Under the pieces are notes generated by a model, which saw only the letters and a list, made by a program, of their open reading frames with translations, ran no database searches and was not told the origin of the DNA. From positions 47,940 to 111,939 of the forward strand of contig CAUEYX010000007.1 of NCBI GenBank assembly GCA_959022495.1: DNA of 64,000 nt. Reading direction: 5' to 3'. The DNA is from an uncultured Lachnospiraceae bacterium (GTDB taxonomy: Bacteria > Bacillota > Clostridia > Lachnospirales > Lachnospiraceae). Of this stretch, positions 25,532 through 34,236 are shown in pieces. Position numbers and translations under genes: made by a program. Positions within the stretch are counted from its first letter, which is position 1. Each line of letters begins with the position of its first letter.

Positions 25532-27400
25532 CTATTTTTTCTTCCATCCGAGCAGAAGAGCAGAATTTATGATAACGAGTACGGAGCCGGCATTATGTAC
25601 AAGCGCGCCGACTACGGGATTTAAAATGCCCGCGACAGCCAGAAGAATGGCAATGAAGTTCAGCGCCATCGAGAAGGTAAGATTCAGGCGGATCGTGCTC
25701 ATCATTCTTCTAGAAAGCCACAGCAGGTGGGGAAGTTCTTTAATATCATCATTTACAAGAGCAATATCCGCGGCATCTACCGCAATATCACTTCCCACTT
25801 TCCCCATGGCGATCCCCACCAATGCTTTTTTCAGCGCCGGCGCATCATTAATGCCGTCGCCGACCATACATACGGGAAAATGTTCTTCTTGGCTGTTGTC
25901 GATCCAGGTCAGTTTATCTTCCGGCAGACAGTCTGCGTGTACTTCATCTATGTGGAGCTGCCCCGCAATGTGGTCAGCGGTATTTCTGTGATCGCCGGTC
26001 AACAGGACCGGGAGCACCCCGGCCGCCTTGATTTGATCGACTGTAGTAGAAGCGTCCTGGCGGAGCGTATCTGCCAGAGATATAAATCCAGCACAGATAC
26101 CACTGACTGCGATGTAAATAATTGTACAGCCGGCTTTTCGGTGTTCCTCCGCTTTCTGAGTTACTTCCTCCGGCACAATGATCTTATGATCACGGAGCAG
26201 CTCTGAGCTGCCGGCAAGGACAGTTGTTCCGCGCACCGCAGCCTGTACGCCGCGCCCAGGCAGCATAAGGAACTTTTCTGGCGGGAGAGGGGAGAGACCG
26301 GTCTTTGTTGTATAACACCGAACCACGGCTTTTCCCAGCGGATGTTCGGAGTGCATTTCTGCTTCTGCGGCATATGTGTAGAGAACATTCGAAGACATGC
26401 CTGGAAGGATGCTTTCCACTGCAGTGACCTGGGGCATGCCGTATGTGAGGGTGCCAGTTTTGTCGAATGTGATCCGTTTGACTTTAGCCAGTCGCTCCAG
26501 GGCATCTCCCTCCCGGACAAGAAAGCCATGTTTGGCGGCATTTCCGATAGCAGCCATAATCGCCGTGGGAGTGGCAAGGACCAGAGCACAGGGACAGAAG
26601 ACCACGAGAATGGTCACAGCGCGTATAATTTTCCCGGAGATCAGCCATGTAAGGCCGGCCGCAGTCAGCGCGATTACCACAATCCATGTTGCCCATCGGT
26701 CGGCAAGACTGACAATTTTTGCTTTCCCCGCATCCGCGGACTGTACGAGACGGATCATTCTTTGGATGGAACTGTCTTTTTCGATTCTGGAGGCTTTCAT
26801 CTCAAATGCGCCAAATTGGTTTACAGTGCCGCTGGACACCTCATCACCCGGCTTTTTATCAACGGGAAGCGATTCTCCTGTCATGACAGCCTGGTTAACA
26901 GAAGTTTCGCCGGAGGTAATCACACCGTCCACAGGAACTGCCTCTCCAGGGAGCACGCGCAGATGGTCACCGACCCGTACCTTTTCTGCGGGGATAATTT
27001 CTTCTGATCCGTCACGGATGCGGCGTGCGGTGCGCGGTGTCAGATGTACTAATTTCTCAATTCCGGAACGGGCCTCAGCCACTGTAAGATCCTCCAGGAG
27101 AGCTCCAAGCTGCATGATAAAAGCGATTTCTCCAGCGGCAAAATCCTCCCTGATAATGACCGAGGCAATCAGGGCAATGGAGACGAGTACATCCGCCTTG
27201 ATGTCGAACGCCGTGATCAGGCCGATAACAGCTTCCAGAATAATGGGGATTCCGCATAAGATGATTGCTGTCCATGCCATGTCAAATGGAAACGGAGAGA
27301 TATCCAGCATGCTTAAAATAAGCGCCGCGCCTGAGAGAATGAGAAAAGCGGCCTCTCTTTTTAACCCTCCCCACTGAAGCAGTTCTTCTAATTTCTGCAA
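25532..27400 (-). CDS. P1B-type heavy-metal-translocating ATPase
   Basis: I start at TTG 27400 because AGGAG lies 8 nt upstream and the longer frame runs into the promoter, giving 622 residues. P-type hallmarks are TGES (174-177), the CPC metal site in membrane helix 6 (269-271), DKTGT with phosphorylated Asp313, and GDGINDAPAL. There is no N-terminal metal-binding domain. The last helix reads HNAGSVLVIINS, unlike the classic CopA helix and closer to some Zn/Mn/Co-type pumps, so metal specificity is uncertain. The promoter carries two copper-repressor (CsoR)-like boxes and a csoR-like gene lies upstream, favouring copper export. Confidence 0.88.
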   Translation of the reverse strand: MQKLEELLQWGGLKREAAFLILSGAALILSMLDISPFPFDMAWTAIILCGIPIILEAVIGLITAFDIKADVLVSIALIASVIIREDFAAGEIAFIMQLGALLEDLTVAEARSGIEKLVHLTPRTARRIRDGSEEIIPAEKVRVGDHLRVLPGEAVPVDGVITSGETSVNQAVMTGESLPVDKKPGDEVSSGTVNQFGAFEMKASRIEKDSSIQRMIRLVQSADAGKAKIVSLADRWATWIVVIALTAAGLTWLISGKIIRAVTILVVFCPCALVLATPTAIMAAIGNAAKHGFLVREGDALERLAKVKRITFDKTGTLTYGMPQVTAVESILPGMSSNVLYTYAAEAEMHSEHPLGKAVVRCYTTKTGLSPLPPEKFLMLPGRGVQAAVRGTTVLAGSSELLRDHKIIVPEEVTQKAEEHRKAGCTIIYIAVSGICAGFISLADTLRQDASTTVDQIKAAGVLPVLLTGDHRNTADHIAGQLHIDEVHADCLPEDKLTWIDNSQEEHFPVCMVGDGINDAPALKKALVGIAMGKVGSDIAVDAADIALVNDDIKELPHLLWLSRRMMSTIRLNLTFSMALNFIAILLAVAGILNPVVGALVHNAGSVLVIINSALLLGWKKK

Positions 27401-27435
27401 ATTGATCACTCCTTTTAATCCATACAAAATAGAAT

Positions 27436-27489
27436 AATACCTATAGGGGTATGCGTACATTATATACCCCTATAGGTATTGCTTGTCAA
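27436..27489 (-). promoter_or_regulatory. Metal-ATPase promoter with paired CsoR boxes
   Basis: The boxes AATACCTATAGGGGTAT (27436-27452) and ATACCCCTATAGGTATT (27464-27480) are exact inverse copies separated by 11 bp, matching the GGGGTAT-type CsoR operator. On the minus strand TTGACA (27484-27489) lies 17 bp from TATATA, or 19 bp from TATAAT. One box fills the spacer and the other covers the transcription start. Confidence 0.82.
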
Positions 27490-27564
27490 TAAAAATATAG
27501 ATTTTCTGTAATTTGTCCATCTTCTGGAGAGGATCGGGCAGCAAGGAAAACATAATGCGGCGGG

Positions 27565-27840
27565 TCATTTCATATTCGCAAACCGTTCAACTGCTTTTGT
27601 AAAGCTGGCAATGGTCTGGTCAGCGTCACCGTGCTCAATCCCATCTCGCACACAGTGTTTGATATGACCTTCCAAAACAATCTGCCCAGCCTTGTGGAGA
27701 GCTGATTTGGCGGCGTTTATTTGGGACAGGATATCCTCGCAGGGAATATCTTCATCGATCATCCGGTCAATCGCCTGTACCTGCCCGATAATTTTTTTCA
27801 GACGTCGGTGGAGATTGCCAGAATCCATACATTGTTTCAT
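27565..27840 (-). CDS. CsoR-type copper-sensing repressor
   Basis: The 91-residue protein has the all-helical CsoR/RcnR fold (DUF156): GNLHRRLKKIIGQVQAIDRM, then CEDILSQINAAKSALHKAG. Metal ligands Cys34, His59 and Cys63 reproduce the Cys-His-x3-Cys set of Cu(I)-binding CsoR proteins. It should release the boxes upstream of the ATPase when Cu(I) binds. The gene is separately placed, about 165 bp behind the ATPase start on the same strand. Its upstream region (27841-27921) leads straight into repeat copy B. Confidence 0.9.
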   Translation of the reverse strand: MKQCMDSGNLHRRLKKIIGQVQAIDRMIDEDIPCEDILSQINAAKSALHKAGQIVLEGHIKHCVRDGIEHGDADQTIASFTKAVERFANMK

Positions 27841-27921
27841 ATGCAGATGCCTCCTTATTTCAGACCGCTGCGGCGGTCAAAAGATAGAGATATTATGTTT
27901 CATTTCCATTTTTTTGTCAAG

Positions 27922-28783
27922 AAATCTGGATTTGTGGAGGAGGCGATTCTAAATGAATGGGTCCGAAAACAGTAAGGATTTTCTAGGACGTATTCATGGA
28001 GAGGGGCGGGGCGGAGCAGGTTCCGTTCCATGATTTGGGAAAGATCTAAAAGGAAGGACACACGGCTAAAAGCAATTGACCGGCGGAAGATTCGGCTTAC
28101 GCCTCAGGCATCCGCCGGTCAATTAACGCCGCGCGTCTTTCCTTTAAGACTTTCTGGCAAATCATTCCAAGTCGCCTGCTCCGCCCCGCCCCTCTCCACG
28201 AAAGATACCTGAAATAGGGGCTGTTTTCTACGCGCATCCAGCCGGAAAGCGCCTCCCCGCAGACAAATGCAGGATTTCAAAAGAGGACGAAGGGGGAACG
28301 CAATTGGAGCCCTTTGGAACTGTACCGGCTGTGGAACAGACGAAGTCTCCTTTCACCTTCCGGTCCCGGCACAGCTACTCTTCTCCAGTTACGTTCCCTT
28401 TTCATCTTCTCTTGAAATCCTGCATATGCCGGGAAGACTCTTCCCGGCCTGCGCAAAAGTAGAAAACAGCGGAGCGCCTTTTCGAACGCCTTTCTGCGCG
28501 GGGGTGTGGGTGGCTGAGGTGACTTCGGAACAGGGCTTGGAAAAAGTAAAAATCAGAGGATATGCGTTAAGTTTGGCAATGGGATTGTCTGACCGAAGGG
28601 AGTTGCCCATTGCCAAACTTTGTATTTAGCATGTCCTCTGATTTTGTAGTTTTTCCTGCCCTGTGGAGCGGAGCCGAAGCCACCCACACCCCCGCGCAGA
28701 ATACGTCTTCGAAAATCTGCTCCGAAATTCTCGTCCGATTTGCCGCTGACTATTACGAGTCTCCCCCGGCAAATCCAGATTTT
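27922..28783 (+). repeat. Large structured repeat, copy B (long form)
   Basis: Copy B opens with AAATCTGGATTTG and closes with CAAATCCAGATTT. Its hairpins are: apical stem AATTGACCGGCGGA/TCCGCCGGTCAATT (28074-28087/28111-28124) around the same 23-nt loop as copy A; GCAGGATTTCAA/TTGAAATCCTGC (28269-28280/28412-28423); a 24-bp perfect stem at 28492-28515/28678-28701; inside it AAAATCAGAGGA/TCCTCTGATTTT; and a 15-bp perfect stem AAGTTTGGCAATGGG/CCCATTGCCAAACTT (28569-28583/28606-28620). The right end is 3 bp from the galT stop codon. It fills the gap of about 945 bp between the csoR-like gene and galT. Confidence 0.88.
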
Positions 28784-28786
28784 AGC

Positions 28787-30277
28787 TTACAGGACTTCGA
28801 TGAATCTCCGGAAGGCACTCAGCCCTTCTTCGGTGCATTTATATACCCCGGCGTCCTCAAGTACCTGACAGAATACTTTCCCTACTTCCTGCTCTAAGAT
28901 GTGCTCTACATTTTCCGCGTTGATATCTGTATAGGAGGGCAGGAATTCATCTACCCAGTCCGCATGCTTTGCGATCTGCTCATTGCTGCGGATGTCTTTT
29001 CCATCGAGAATATACTCTTTTAAGAGCTCCATCTCGCCTTTTAAGCGTGCGGGAAGGACTGCGAGACCCATAACCTCGATCAGGCCGATGTTCTCCTTCT
29101 TGATGTGGTGGAGTTTCGCGTGGGGATGATATACCCCAAGGGGATGTTCGTCTGTTGTGATATTGTTGCGAAGAGTCAGGTCAAGCTCGTACATACCGTC
29201 TTTCTTCCGCGCGATCGGGGTGATGGTGTTGTGCGGTACTCCATCTGTCTCTGCGAAGATGAACGCGTCTTCATCTGTATAAGAGCGCCATTTCTTCAGG
29301 ATATGATCCGCAAGCTCAATAATGCGCTCTGTGTCTTCCCCGCGCAGGCGGATGACGGAGAGAGGCCATTTTACGATGCCGGCAGATACGTCCTCAAATC
29401 CTTTGACCGTGAAAGAGCCGATGACCGGAGCTTTCGCCATGGCAAAGGTATAGTTCCCTCCCTGGAAATGGTCGTGGCTTAAGATAGAACCGCCTACGAT
29501 CGGGAGATCTGCGTTGGAACCGAGGAAGTAGTGGGGGAAGAGTTTGATAAAGTCAAACAGCTTCGCGAAAGCATTGCGGTCGATCTTCATCGGCGTGTGC
29601 TCCCCGTTGAATACGATGCAGTGCTCATTGTAGTAGACGTACGGGGAATACTGGAATCCCCACTTATTGCCCTGGATTTTAATGGGAATGATCCTGTGGT
29701 TCTCCCGTGCTGGATGGTTCACACGCCCGGCGTAGCCTTCATTTTCCATGCAGAGCTGGCATTTCGGGTAGGAGGCGGATTTTGCCTGTCCGGCGGCTGC
29801 GATTGCCTTGGGGTCTTTCTCCGGCTTGGAGAGATTGATGGTGATGTCAAGTGTGCCGTACTCTGTGTCAACTGTCCATTTCCGGTCCTTTTTAATGCGG
29901 TAGCGGCGGATGTAGTCACTGTCCTGACTTAATTTATAGTAGTAGTCCGTGGCAGTTTCGGGCGAAACATCGTATTTCTCCCAGAACTCGTCGTGAATCT
30001 GCGCCGGACGCGGCATAAGGCAGTTCATGATCTTTGTGTCAAAGAGATCGCGGTATGTAATGCTGTCCTCGATGATCCCGCGTTTTACAGCCTCGTCGAG
30101 CAGGTCTTTTAATACGTCTTCAAGGACAATGTTGTCAAGATCGCAGGACACGTCCTCATAGTTATCCTCCCTGAGAAGATCCAGCAGAAGGTTTGTTGTA
30201 TAGATCCTCTCTGTTTCGGGGGTCAGTCCGGTATTGATCCCGTACTGTACCAGTTTTTTAATCGATTCATAAAGCAT
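28787..30277 (-). CDS. galT: UDP-glucose-hexose-1-phosphate uridylyltransferase (class II GalT)
   Basis: This 496-residue protein is the Firmicute class II GalT of the Leloir pathway, exchanging UMP between UDP-glucose and galactose-1-phosphate. Landmarks are CQLCMENEGYAGRVNHPARENHRIIPI, the catalytic-region segment GGSILSHDHFQGGNY and a C-terminal HPLGVYHPHAKLHHIKKENIG. Length fits the class II family (~490-510). RBS GGAGG precedes ATG 30277. It lies 120 bp downstream of galK on the same strand, so both are probably one transcript; the gap contains a GC-rich inverted sequence (GCCGCGGCC...GCGGCCGCGGC) that could modulate galT. No galE is in the window. Confidence 0.95.
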   Translation of the reverse strand: MLYESIKKLVQYGINTGLTPETERIYTTNLLLDLLREDNYEDVSCDLDNIVLEDVLKDLLDEAVKRGIIEDSITYRDLFDTKIMNCLMPRPAQIHDEFWEKYDVSPETATDYYYKLSQDSDYIRRYRIKKDRKWTVDTEYGTLDITINLSKPEKDPKAIAAAGQAKSASYPKCQLCMENEGYAGRVNHPARENHRIIPIKIQGNKWGFQYSPYVYYNEHCIVFNGEHTPMKIDRNAFAKLFDFIKLFPHYFLGSNADLPIVGGSILSHDHFQGGNYTFAMAKAPVIGSFTVKGFEDVSAGIVKWPLSVIRLRGEDTERIIELADHILKKWRSYTDEDAFIFAETDGVPHNTITPIARKKDGMYELDLTLRNNITTDEHPLGVYHPHAKLHHIKKENIGLIEVMGLAVLPARLKGEMELLKEYILDGKDIRSNEQIAKHADWVDEFLPSYTDINAENVEHILEQEVGKVFCQVLEDAGVYKCTEEGLSAFRRFIEVL

Positions 30278-30397
30278 GATGATTTTCCTCCCAGATATAG
30301 ATTTCCCGGATATTGATCCGCCGCGGCCGGCATATAGCGCGGCCGCGGCGGGATATTACACAGAAGTTGAAGAGTTTATCTGCACGCCCGCTGAGGA

Positions 30398-31567
30398 TTA
30401 GTCAAGGCGGGAAGCGCCTGCACCGATATCTACGGTGTAAAATTCAGCCTCATGTCCTACTTTCTCTTTGTAGGCGTCTCCGATGCTGTTAATAAATGTA
30501 TCCACCGCGTCGTTCTTTACGATGCTGACCGTACATCCTCCGAAGCCGCCTCCTGTGATACGGGAGCCGATGACGCCCGGGATCTTCCATGCCAGGTCCA
30601 CAAGGATGTCAATCTCCTCACAGGATACTTCATAGTCATCGCGCAGAGAGATGTGGGACTGGTTCATCAGTTCACCGAACTTTGTGATATCTCCGGCCTT
30701 TAATGCCGCGACCGCCTCGATGGTGCGCTGGTTCTCATATACAGCATGTTTTGCGCGCTTTAACTGTACAGGGTCAGAGATCAGTTCTTTATTGGCCTCG
30801 AATTCTTCCGGGGTCAGGTCGCCGAGAGAAAGAATATTAAGCTTTGTTTTCAAAGCCGCGAGAGCGTTTGTGCACTCCTGGCGTCTGTCATTGTAAGCAG
30901 TGTCGACAAGGCTGTGTTTTACTTTACTGTTTGTAATGATGATCTTAGCGTCATCCAGATTGATCGGTGCATATTCAAATTTCAGCGTGTTTGTGTCAAG
31001 GAAGATCGCGTTGTCTTTTTTTCCGTTTGCGCTGGCGAACTGATCCATGATACCGCAGTTACAGCCATTGAAATTGTTCTCTGAATACTGGCCGATGAGG
31101 GCGAGATCTGTCATGGACAGATCTGTGATGCCGAACAGGTCTGTGAGGATGACACCGGTAAGCACCTCAAGCGCCGCGGAGGAAGAAAGGCCTGCACCGT
31201 TCGGGATATTGCCCCAGATTACCATATCAAAACCGCTGTCCAGCTGATATCCTTTCTCAGCGAATGCCCATACAACGCCGAACGGATAATTTGCCCAGTT
31301 GTATTCCGGTTTGTTGGTCAGATCGTCAAGGGAGGTCTCCACAACGCCGAAAGAATCCAGGTTCATGGAATAAAAATGCATTGTGCGGTCCTCTCTTTTT
31401 CTTGCCGCGGCATAGGTGCCCATTGTCAGCGCGCAAGGGAAAACATGGCCTCCGTTGTAATCTGTGTGCTCCCCGATCAGATTCACGCGGCCCGGCGCGA
31501 AATAGAAGCGGGCTCCCTCTGAACTGCCGAAAAGTTCTGCAAATTTGTCAAAAAGCTTTTGTTTCAT
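30398..31567 (-). CDS. galK: Galactokinase
   Basis: I start at ATG 31567 behind GAGGAGG, giving 389 residues. The GHMP-kinase motifs are complete: galactose-binding signature GRVNLIGEHTDYNGGHVFP, ATP-loop GLSSSAALEV and C-terminal GSRITGGGFGGCTVS. It phosphorylates galactose at C1 as the first step of the Leloir pathway, and its product is the substrate of GalT encoded downstream. The gene is divergent from an AraC-type regulator with 185 bp between them, and its own -35 is poor, suggesting activation. Confidence 0.96.
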   Translation of the reverse strand: MKQKLFDKFAELFGSSEGARFYFAPGRVNLIGEHTDYNGGHVFPCALTMGTYAAARKREDRTMHFYSMNLDSFGVVETSLDDLTNKPEYNWANYPFGVVWAFAEKGYQLDSGFDMVIWGNIPNGAGLSSSAALEVLTGVILTDLFGITDLSMTDLALIGQYSENNFNGCNCGIMDQFASANGKKDNAIFLDTNTLKFEYAPINLDDAKIIITNSKVKHSLVDTAYNDRRQECTNALAALKTKLNILSLGDLTPEEFEANKELISDPVQLKRAKHAVYENQRTIEAVAALKAGDITKFGELMNQSHISLRDDYEVSCEEIDILVDLAWKIPGVIGSRITGGGFGGCTVSIVKNDAVDTFINSIGDAYKEKVGHEAEFYTVDIGAGASRLD

Positions 31568-31624
31568 CTGATGATCCTCCTCAGTTTGAAAATGATAAAT
31601 TTGATTCACGATGTAATCTATTTT

Positions 31625-31660
31625 CAGTATAGCTTAGAAAGCGGTTCCCGTCTATAAAAA
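31625..31660 (-). promoter_or_regulatory. Candidate galK promoter
   Basis: On the minus strand TATACT is preceded by 17 bp and a weak TAGACG. Near-repeats GTGTGCAAGTTT and TGTTGCACTG just upstream (about 31670-31692) could be activator half-sites for the divergent AraC protein. Confidence 0.4.
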
Positions 31661-31685
31661 ATGTGTGCAAGTTTATGTAAAAATG

Positions 31686-31715
31686 TTGCACTGAACGATT
31701 AAGTGAGACTATAAT
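31686..31715 (+). promoter_or_regulatory. Promoter of the divergent AraC-type regulator
   Basis: TTGCAC (31686-31691) and TATAAT (31710-31715) are separated by 18 bp, 38 bp before the start codon. Confidence 0.65.
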
Positions 31716-31752
31716 ATCTGTGAAATGTCTGGCGCGGCAGAAGGAGGTCAAT

Positions 31753-32598
31753 ATGCAGGATACGTATAAACATTCCTATAAAATGGGAGAAAATCTTTTG
31801 AATTCTCTTTCCGTATATAATGTGGGTTATCAGAAGTGCGAGCCGGAATACCAGTGGGGTCCGGGCGTGCGTGACCACTACTGTATCCATCATATTCTGG
31901 CGGGAAGCGGATATTATTCTACGGGGAAGGTATCCTGCAGACTGACTGAGGGAGACACGTTTATCCTGTATCCGGGAGTGGAGCTTGAGTACCGGGCGGA
32001 TAAGGATGAGCCGTGGGAGTACGCCTGGGCAGGATTTATGGGAGCGGACGCGGCGTCCATTATAAGAAACACGGGGTTCAGCAGGGAGACGCCCTATATT
32101 CTGAGAGGGAAAGTTCCCGTGGAGGAGATAAGGGACGGTTTAGCCCGTATTTACAGTATGAAAGGAAATACTTATGAGGCCTCGGTGGCAATGACGGGAC
32201 AGCTGTACAGCCTGCTGGCTTTGTTTATGCACTATTCGGACAGGGAGGACCAGGAGAAGGAGATCCAGCTTACTTATGTGGAGAAGGCAGAGAGCTATAT
32301 CGGGACGAACTATTCTTATCCGGTAACCGTGGAAGACATTGCCGATTATGTGGGGATCAGCCGCAGCCATCTCTTCCGTTCCTTTCAGAATTATATGAGA
32401 AAATCACCGAAGGAATATTTGACGGAGTACCGGATCAAACAGGCGTGCCATCTTTTGAAAGAAACATCCCTCTCCGTTTCAGCCATTGCCTACTCCGTTG
32501 GATTTGCCAATAATCTTTATTTTTCAAAAGCATTTAAGAAGCAGAAAGGGATCGGCCCCTCGGAGTACCGCAGGAGGCATCTTACGGGAGAAGACTGA
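31753..32598 (+). CDS. AraC-family regulator of the galactose genes
   Basis: I start at ATG 31753 because AAGGAGG precedes it; the product has 281 residues. The N-terminal half is a cupin-like sugar-binding domain (HHILAGSGYYSTGKVSCRLTEGDTFILYPG). The C-terminal half is a double HTH with YPVTVEDIADYVGISRSHLFR and SVSAIAYSVGFANNLYFSKAF, close to MsmR/RafR-type activators. Its divergent position relative to galK suggests it senses a galactoside and activates galK-galT. The regulatory link is inferred from position. Confidence 0.9.
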   Translation: MQDTYKHSYKMGENLLNSLSVYNVGYQKCEPEYQWGPGVRDHYCIHHILAGSGYYSTGKVSCRLTEGDTFILYPGVELEYRADKDEPWEYAWAGFMGADAASIIRNTGFSRETPYILRGKVPVEEIRDGLARIYSMKGNTYEASVAMTGQLYSLLALFMHYSDREDQEKEIQLTYVEKAESYIGTNYSYPVTVEDIADYVGISRSHLFRSFQNYMRKSPKEYLTEYRIKQACHLLKETSLSVSAIAYSVGFANNLYFSKAFKKQKGIGPSEYRRRHLTGED

Positions 32599-32720
32599 GC
32601 CCTGCTGCTTTTATCGGAGGACCGCCCTTTTCTGCTGTGTGCATGTGGACAGGGTGCGCCACATAGTCTGTATCATGACGGGTCTTGCGCCCGCGTAAGA
32701 AGCAGGTACGGGGGACAGAC

Positions 32721-33485
32721 ATGGCAGAGAATCATATTAGAAGATGGATGCAGGCACTGGCATTGGCTGCAGTATTTATGGCATACCCGGTATCCGCCCT
32801 GTGGGAGAGCGGGGGAGAAGGGGAAACCGTGCAGGCCGGGGAAAAGACGCTCCTTTCACAGGACGCCGGCTCTGGAGCAGAGTCTGAGGCACAGGAAGAT
32901 AGGGAAAAGGGAGAAAAGGAGGATATGCAGTTCCGGGCTGCGATTACCTTTGATGACGGTCCGAACGCGCAGTATACGCCCGTTCTTTTGGATGGACTTA
33001 AGGAGCGGGGGGTGAAAGCGACCTTTTTTGTCATAGGGACCAATATTGAGAAAGAAGGGAACGATGAGATTATACGCAGAATGTATGAGGAAGGGCATCT
33101 GATAGGAAACCATACTTACCACCATGTGAATCTTGCCAATATGAGTTCAGAAGACGCGCGCAGGGAGCTTCAGATGACGGACAGCCTGATTGAGAAAATT
33201 ACAGGGGAGAAGCCGTCGCTGGTGCGCCCGCCCTTCGGAGCATTTCCACAGGGCTTGGAGGAGCCGGATAAGCTCTATGTGAAATGGACCGTGGATTCAA
33301 GAGACTGGGTGACGAAAAATACAGAAGAGATCGTGAGAAAGGTAGTGACGGACACAGAAGAAAATGATATCATTCTCATGCATGACTGCTATGGCACCTC
33401 GGTGGAGGCAGCGCTGCAGATTATAGATATATTGAAGGAGAAAGGGTTTGAGTTTGTTACGGCAGACCAGCTCCTGATGGAATAG
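32721..33485 (+). CDS. Secreted polysaccharide deacetylase (NodB homology)
   Basis: I start at ATG 32721 after a GGGGGA site, giving 254 residues. A signal-anchor helix (ALALAAVFMAYPVSAL) is followed by an acidic linker and the NodB domain: TFDDGPN (catalytic Asp plus metal Asp), GNHTYHH (metal histidines), RPPFGAF, DSRDW and LMHDCY. CE4 enzymes of this type de-N-acetylate peptidoglycan or other GlcNAc polymers outside the membrane. It starts a rightward run with tcdA (18 bp later) and rarA. Confidence 0.92.
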   Translation: MAENHIRRWMQALALAAVFMAYPVSALWESGGEGETVQAGEKTLLSQDAGSGAESEAQEDREKGEKEDMQFRAAITFDDGPNAQYTPVLLDGLKERGVKATFFVIGTNIEKEGNDEIIRRMYEEGHLIGNHTYHHVNLANMSSEDARRELQMTDSLIEKITGEKPSLVRPPFGAFPQGLEEPDKLYVKWTVDSRDWVTKNTEEIVRKVVTDTEENDIILMHDCYGTSVEAALQIIDILKEKGFEFVTADQLLME

Positions 33486-33503
33486 AAAGGGCATGGAGAA
33501 AAG

Positions 33504-34226
33504 ATGGGAAACGAATATTCAAGGACGGAGCTTCTGCTTGGGGCAGAGGCAGTGACAAGGCTGAAACATGCCTGGGTGATGGTATTTGGCGTGGGCGGCG
33601 TCGGTTCCCACTGTATTGAAGCGCTGGCGCGCGGCGGCGTGGGGAGGCTGACCCTGGTGGACAATGACCGGGTGTCCATTACGAATATCAACCGCCAGTC
33701 CATTGCATACCACAGTACAGTGGGACGATATAAGACAGAGGTCATGAAAGAACGGATCTTGGATATCTGTCCGGATATCCGTGTGGAACACTATGAGATG
33801 TTTGTTCTTCCGGATAATATCGAAACATTGTTTGAGCAGACCGGGAAGCCGGACTATATCATAGATGCCATTGACACCGTGAGCGCAAAGATCGCCCTGG
33901 CAGAGCTGGCCCGACGGGAGGAAATCCCGATGATCAGCAGTATGGGCACGGGTAATAAACTGCACCCGGAATTGTTCCGGATCGCGGATCTTTCGGAGAC
34001 CCGCGTCTGTCCCCTGTGCCGGGTAATGAGAAAGGAATTAAAAAGCAGGGGAATCCTGCATCTGAAAGTATTGTACTCAGAGGAGAAGCCTGTTGATATA
34101 AGCGGGCGCGCCGCTGAGGAGGATGCAGGAACAAGGCGCTCTGTCCCGGGGAGCATCTCGTTTGTACCGCCGGCGGCCGGGCTTTTGATTGCCGGCGAAG
34201 TGATTCGGTCCCTGGCGGGAGTATAA
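33504..34226 (+). CDS. tcdA: tRNA threonylcarbamoyladenosine dehydratase
   Basis: The 240-residue protein is a ThiF/E1-like ATPase. The Rossmann loop VFGVGGVGSHCIEALARGGVG and the DNDRVSITNINRQ adenylation motif are intact, and CPLCR and a late SFVPPAAGLLIAGEVI segment are typical of TcdA/CsdL. TcdA cyclises t6A37 in ANN-decoding tRNAs to ct6A using ATP. It lies between a deacetylase and rarA with short spacers (18 and 10 bp), so co-transcription is likely. Confidence 0.9.
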   Translation: MGNEYSRTELLLGAEAVTRLKHAWVMVFGVGGVGSHCIEALARGGVGRLTLVDNDRVSITNINRQSIAYHSTVGRYKTEVMKERILDICPDIRVEHYEMFVLPDNIETLFEQTGKPDYIIDAIDTVSAKIALAELARREEIPMISSMGTGNKLHPELFRIADLSETRVCPLCRVMRKELKSRGILHLKVLYSEEKPVDISGRAAEEDAGTRRSVPGSISFVPPAAGLLIAGEVIRSLAGV

Positions 34227-34236
34227 GGAGGATATT

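Noticed and set aside
27401..27460. N-terminal extension of the metal ATPase
   Set aside because: It would lie across the CsoR boxes and the predicted transcription start; TTG 27400 has an AGGAG at correct spacing.
27922..28783. Repeat copy B considered as an insertion sequence
   Set aside because: It has inverted ends but no transposase and no evident target duplication, and the stems covary. A non-autonomous element cannot be excluded.
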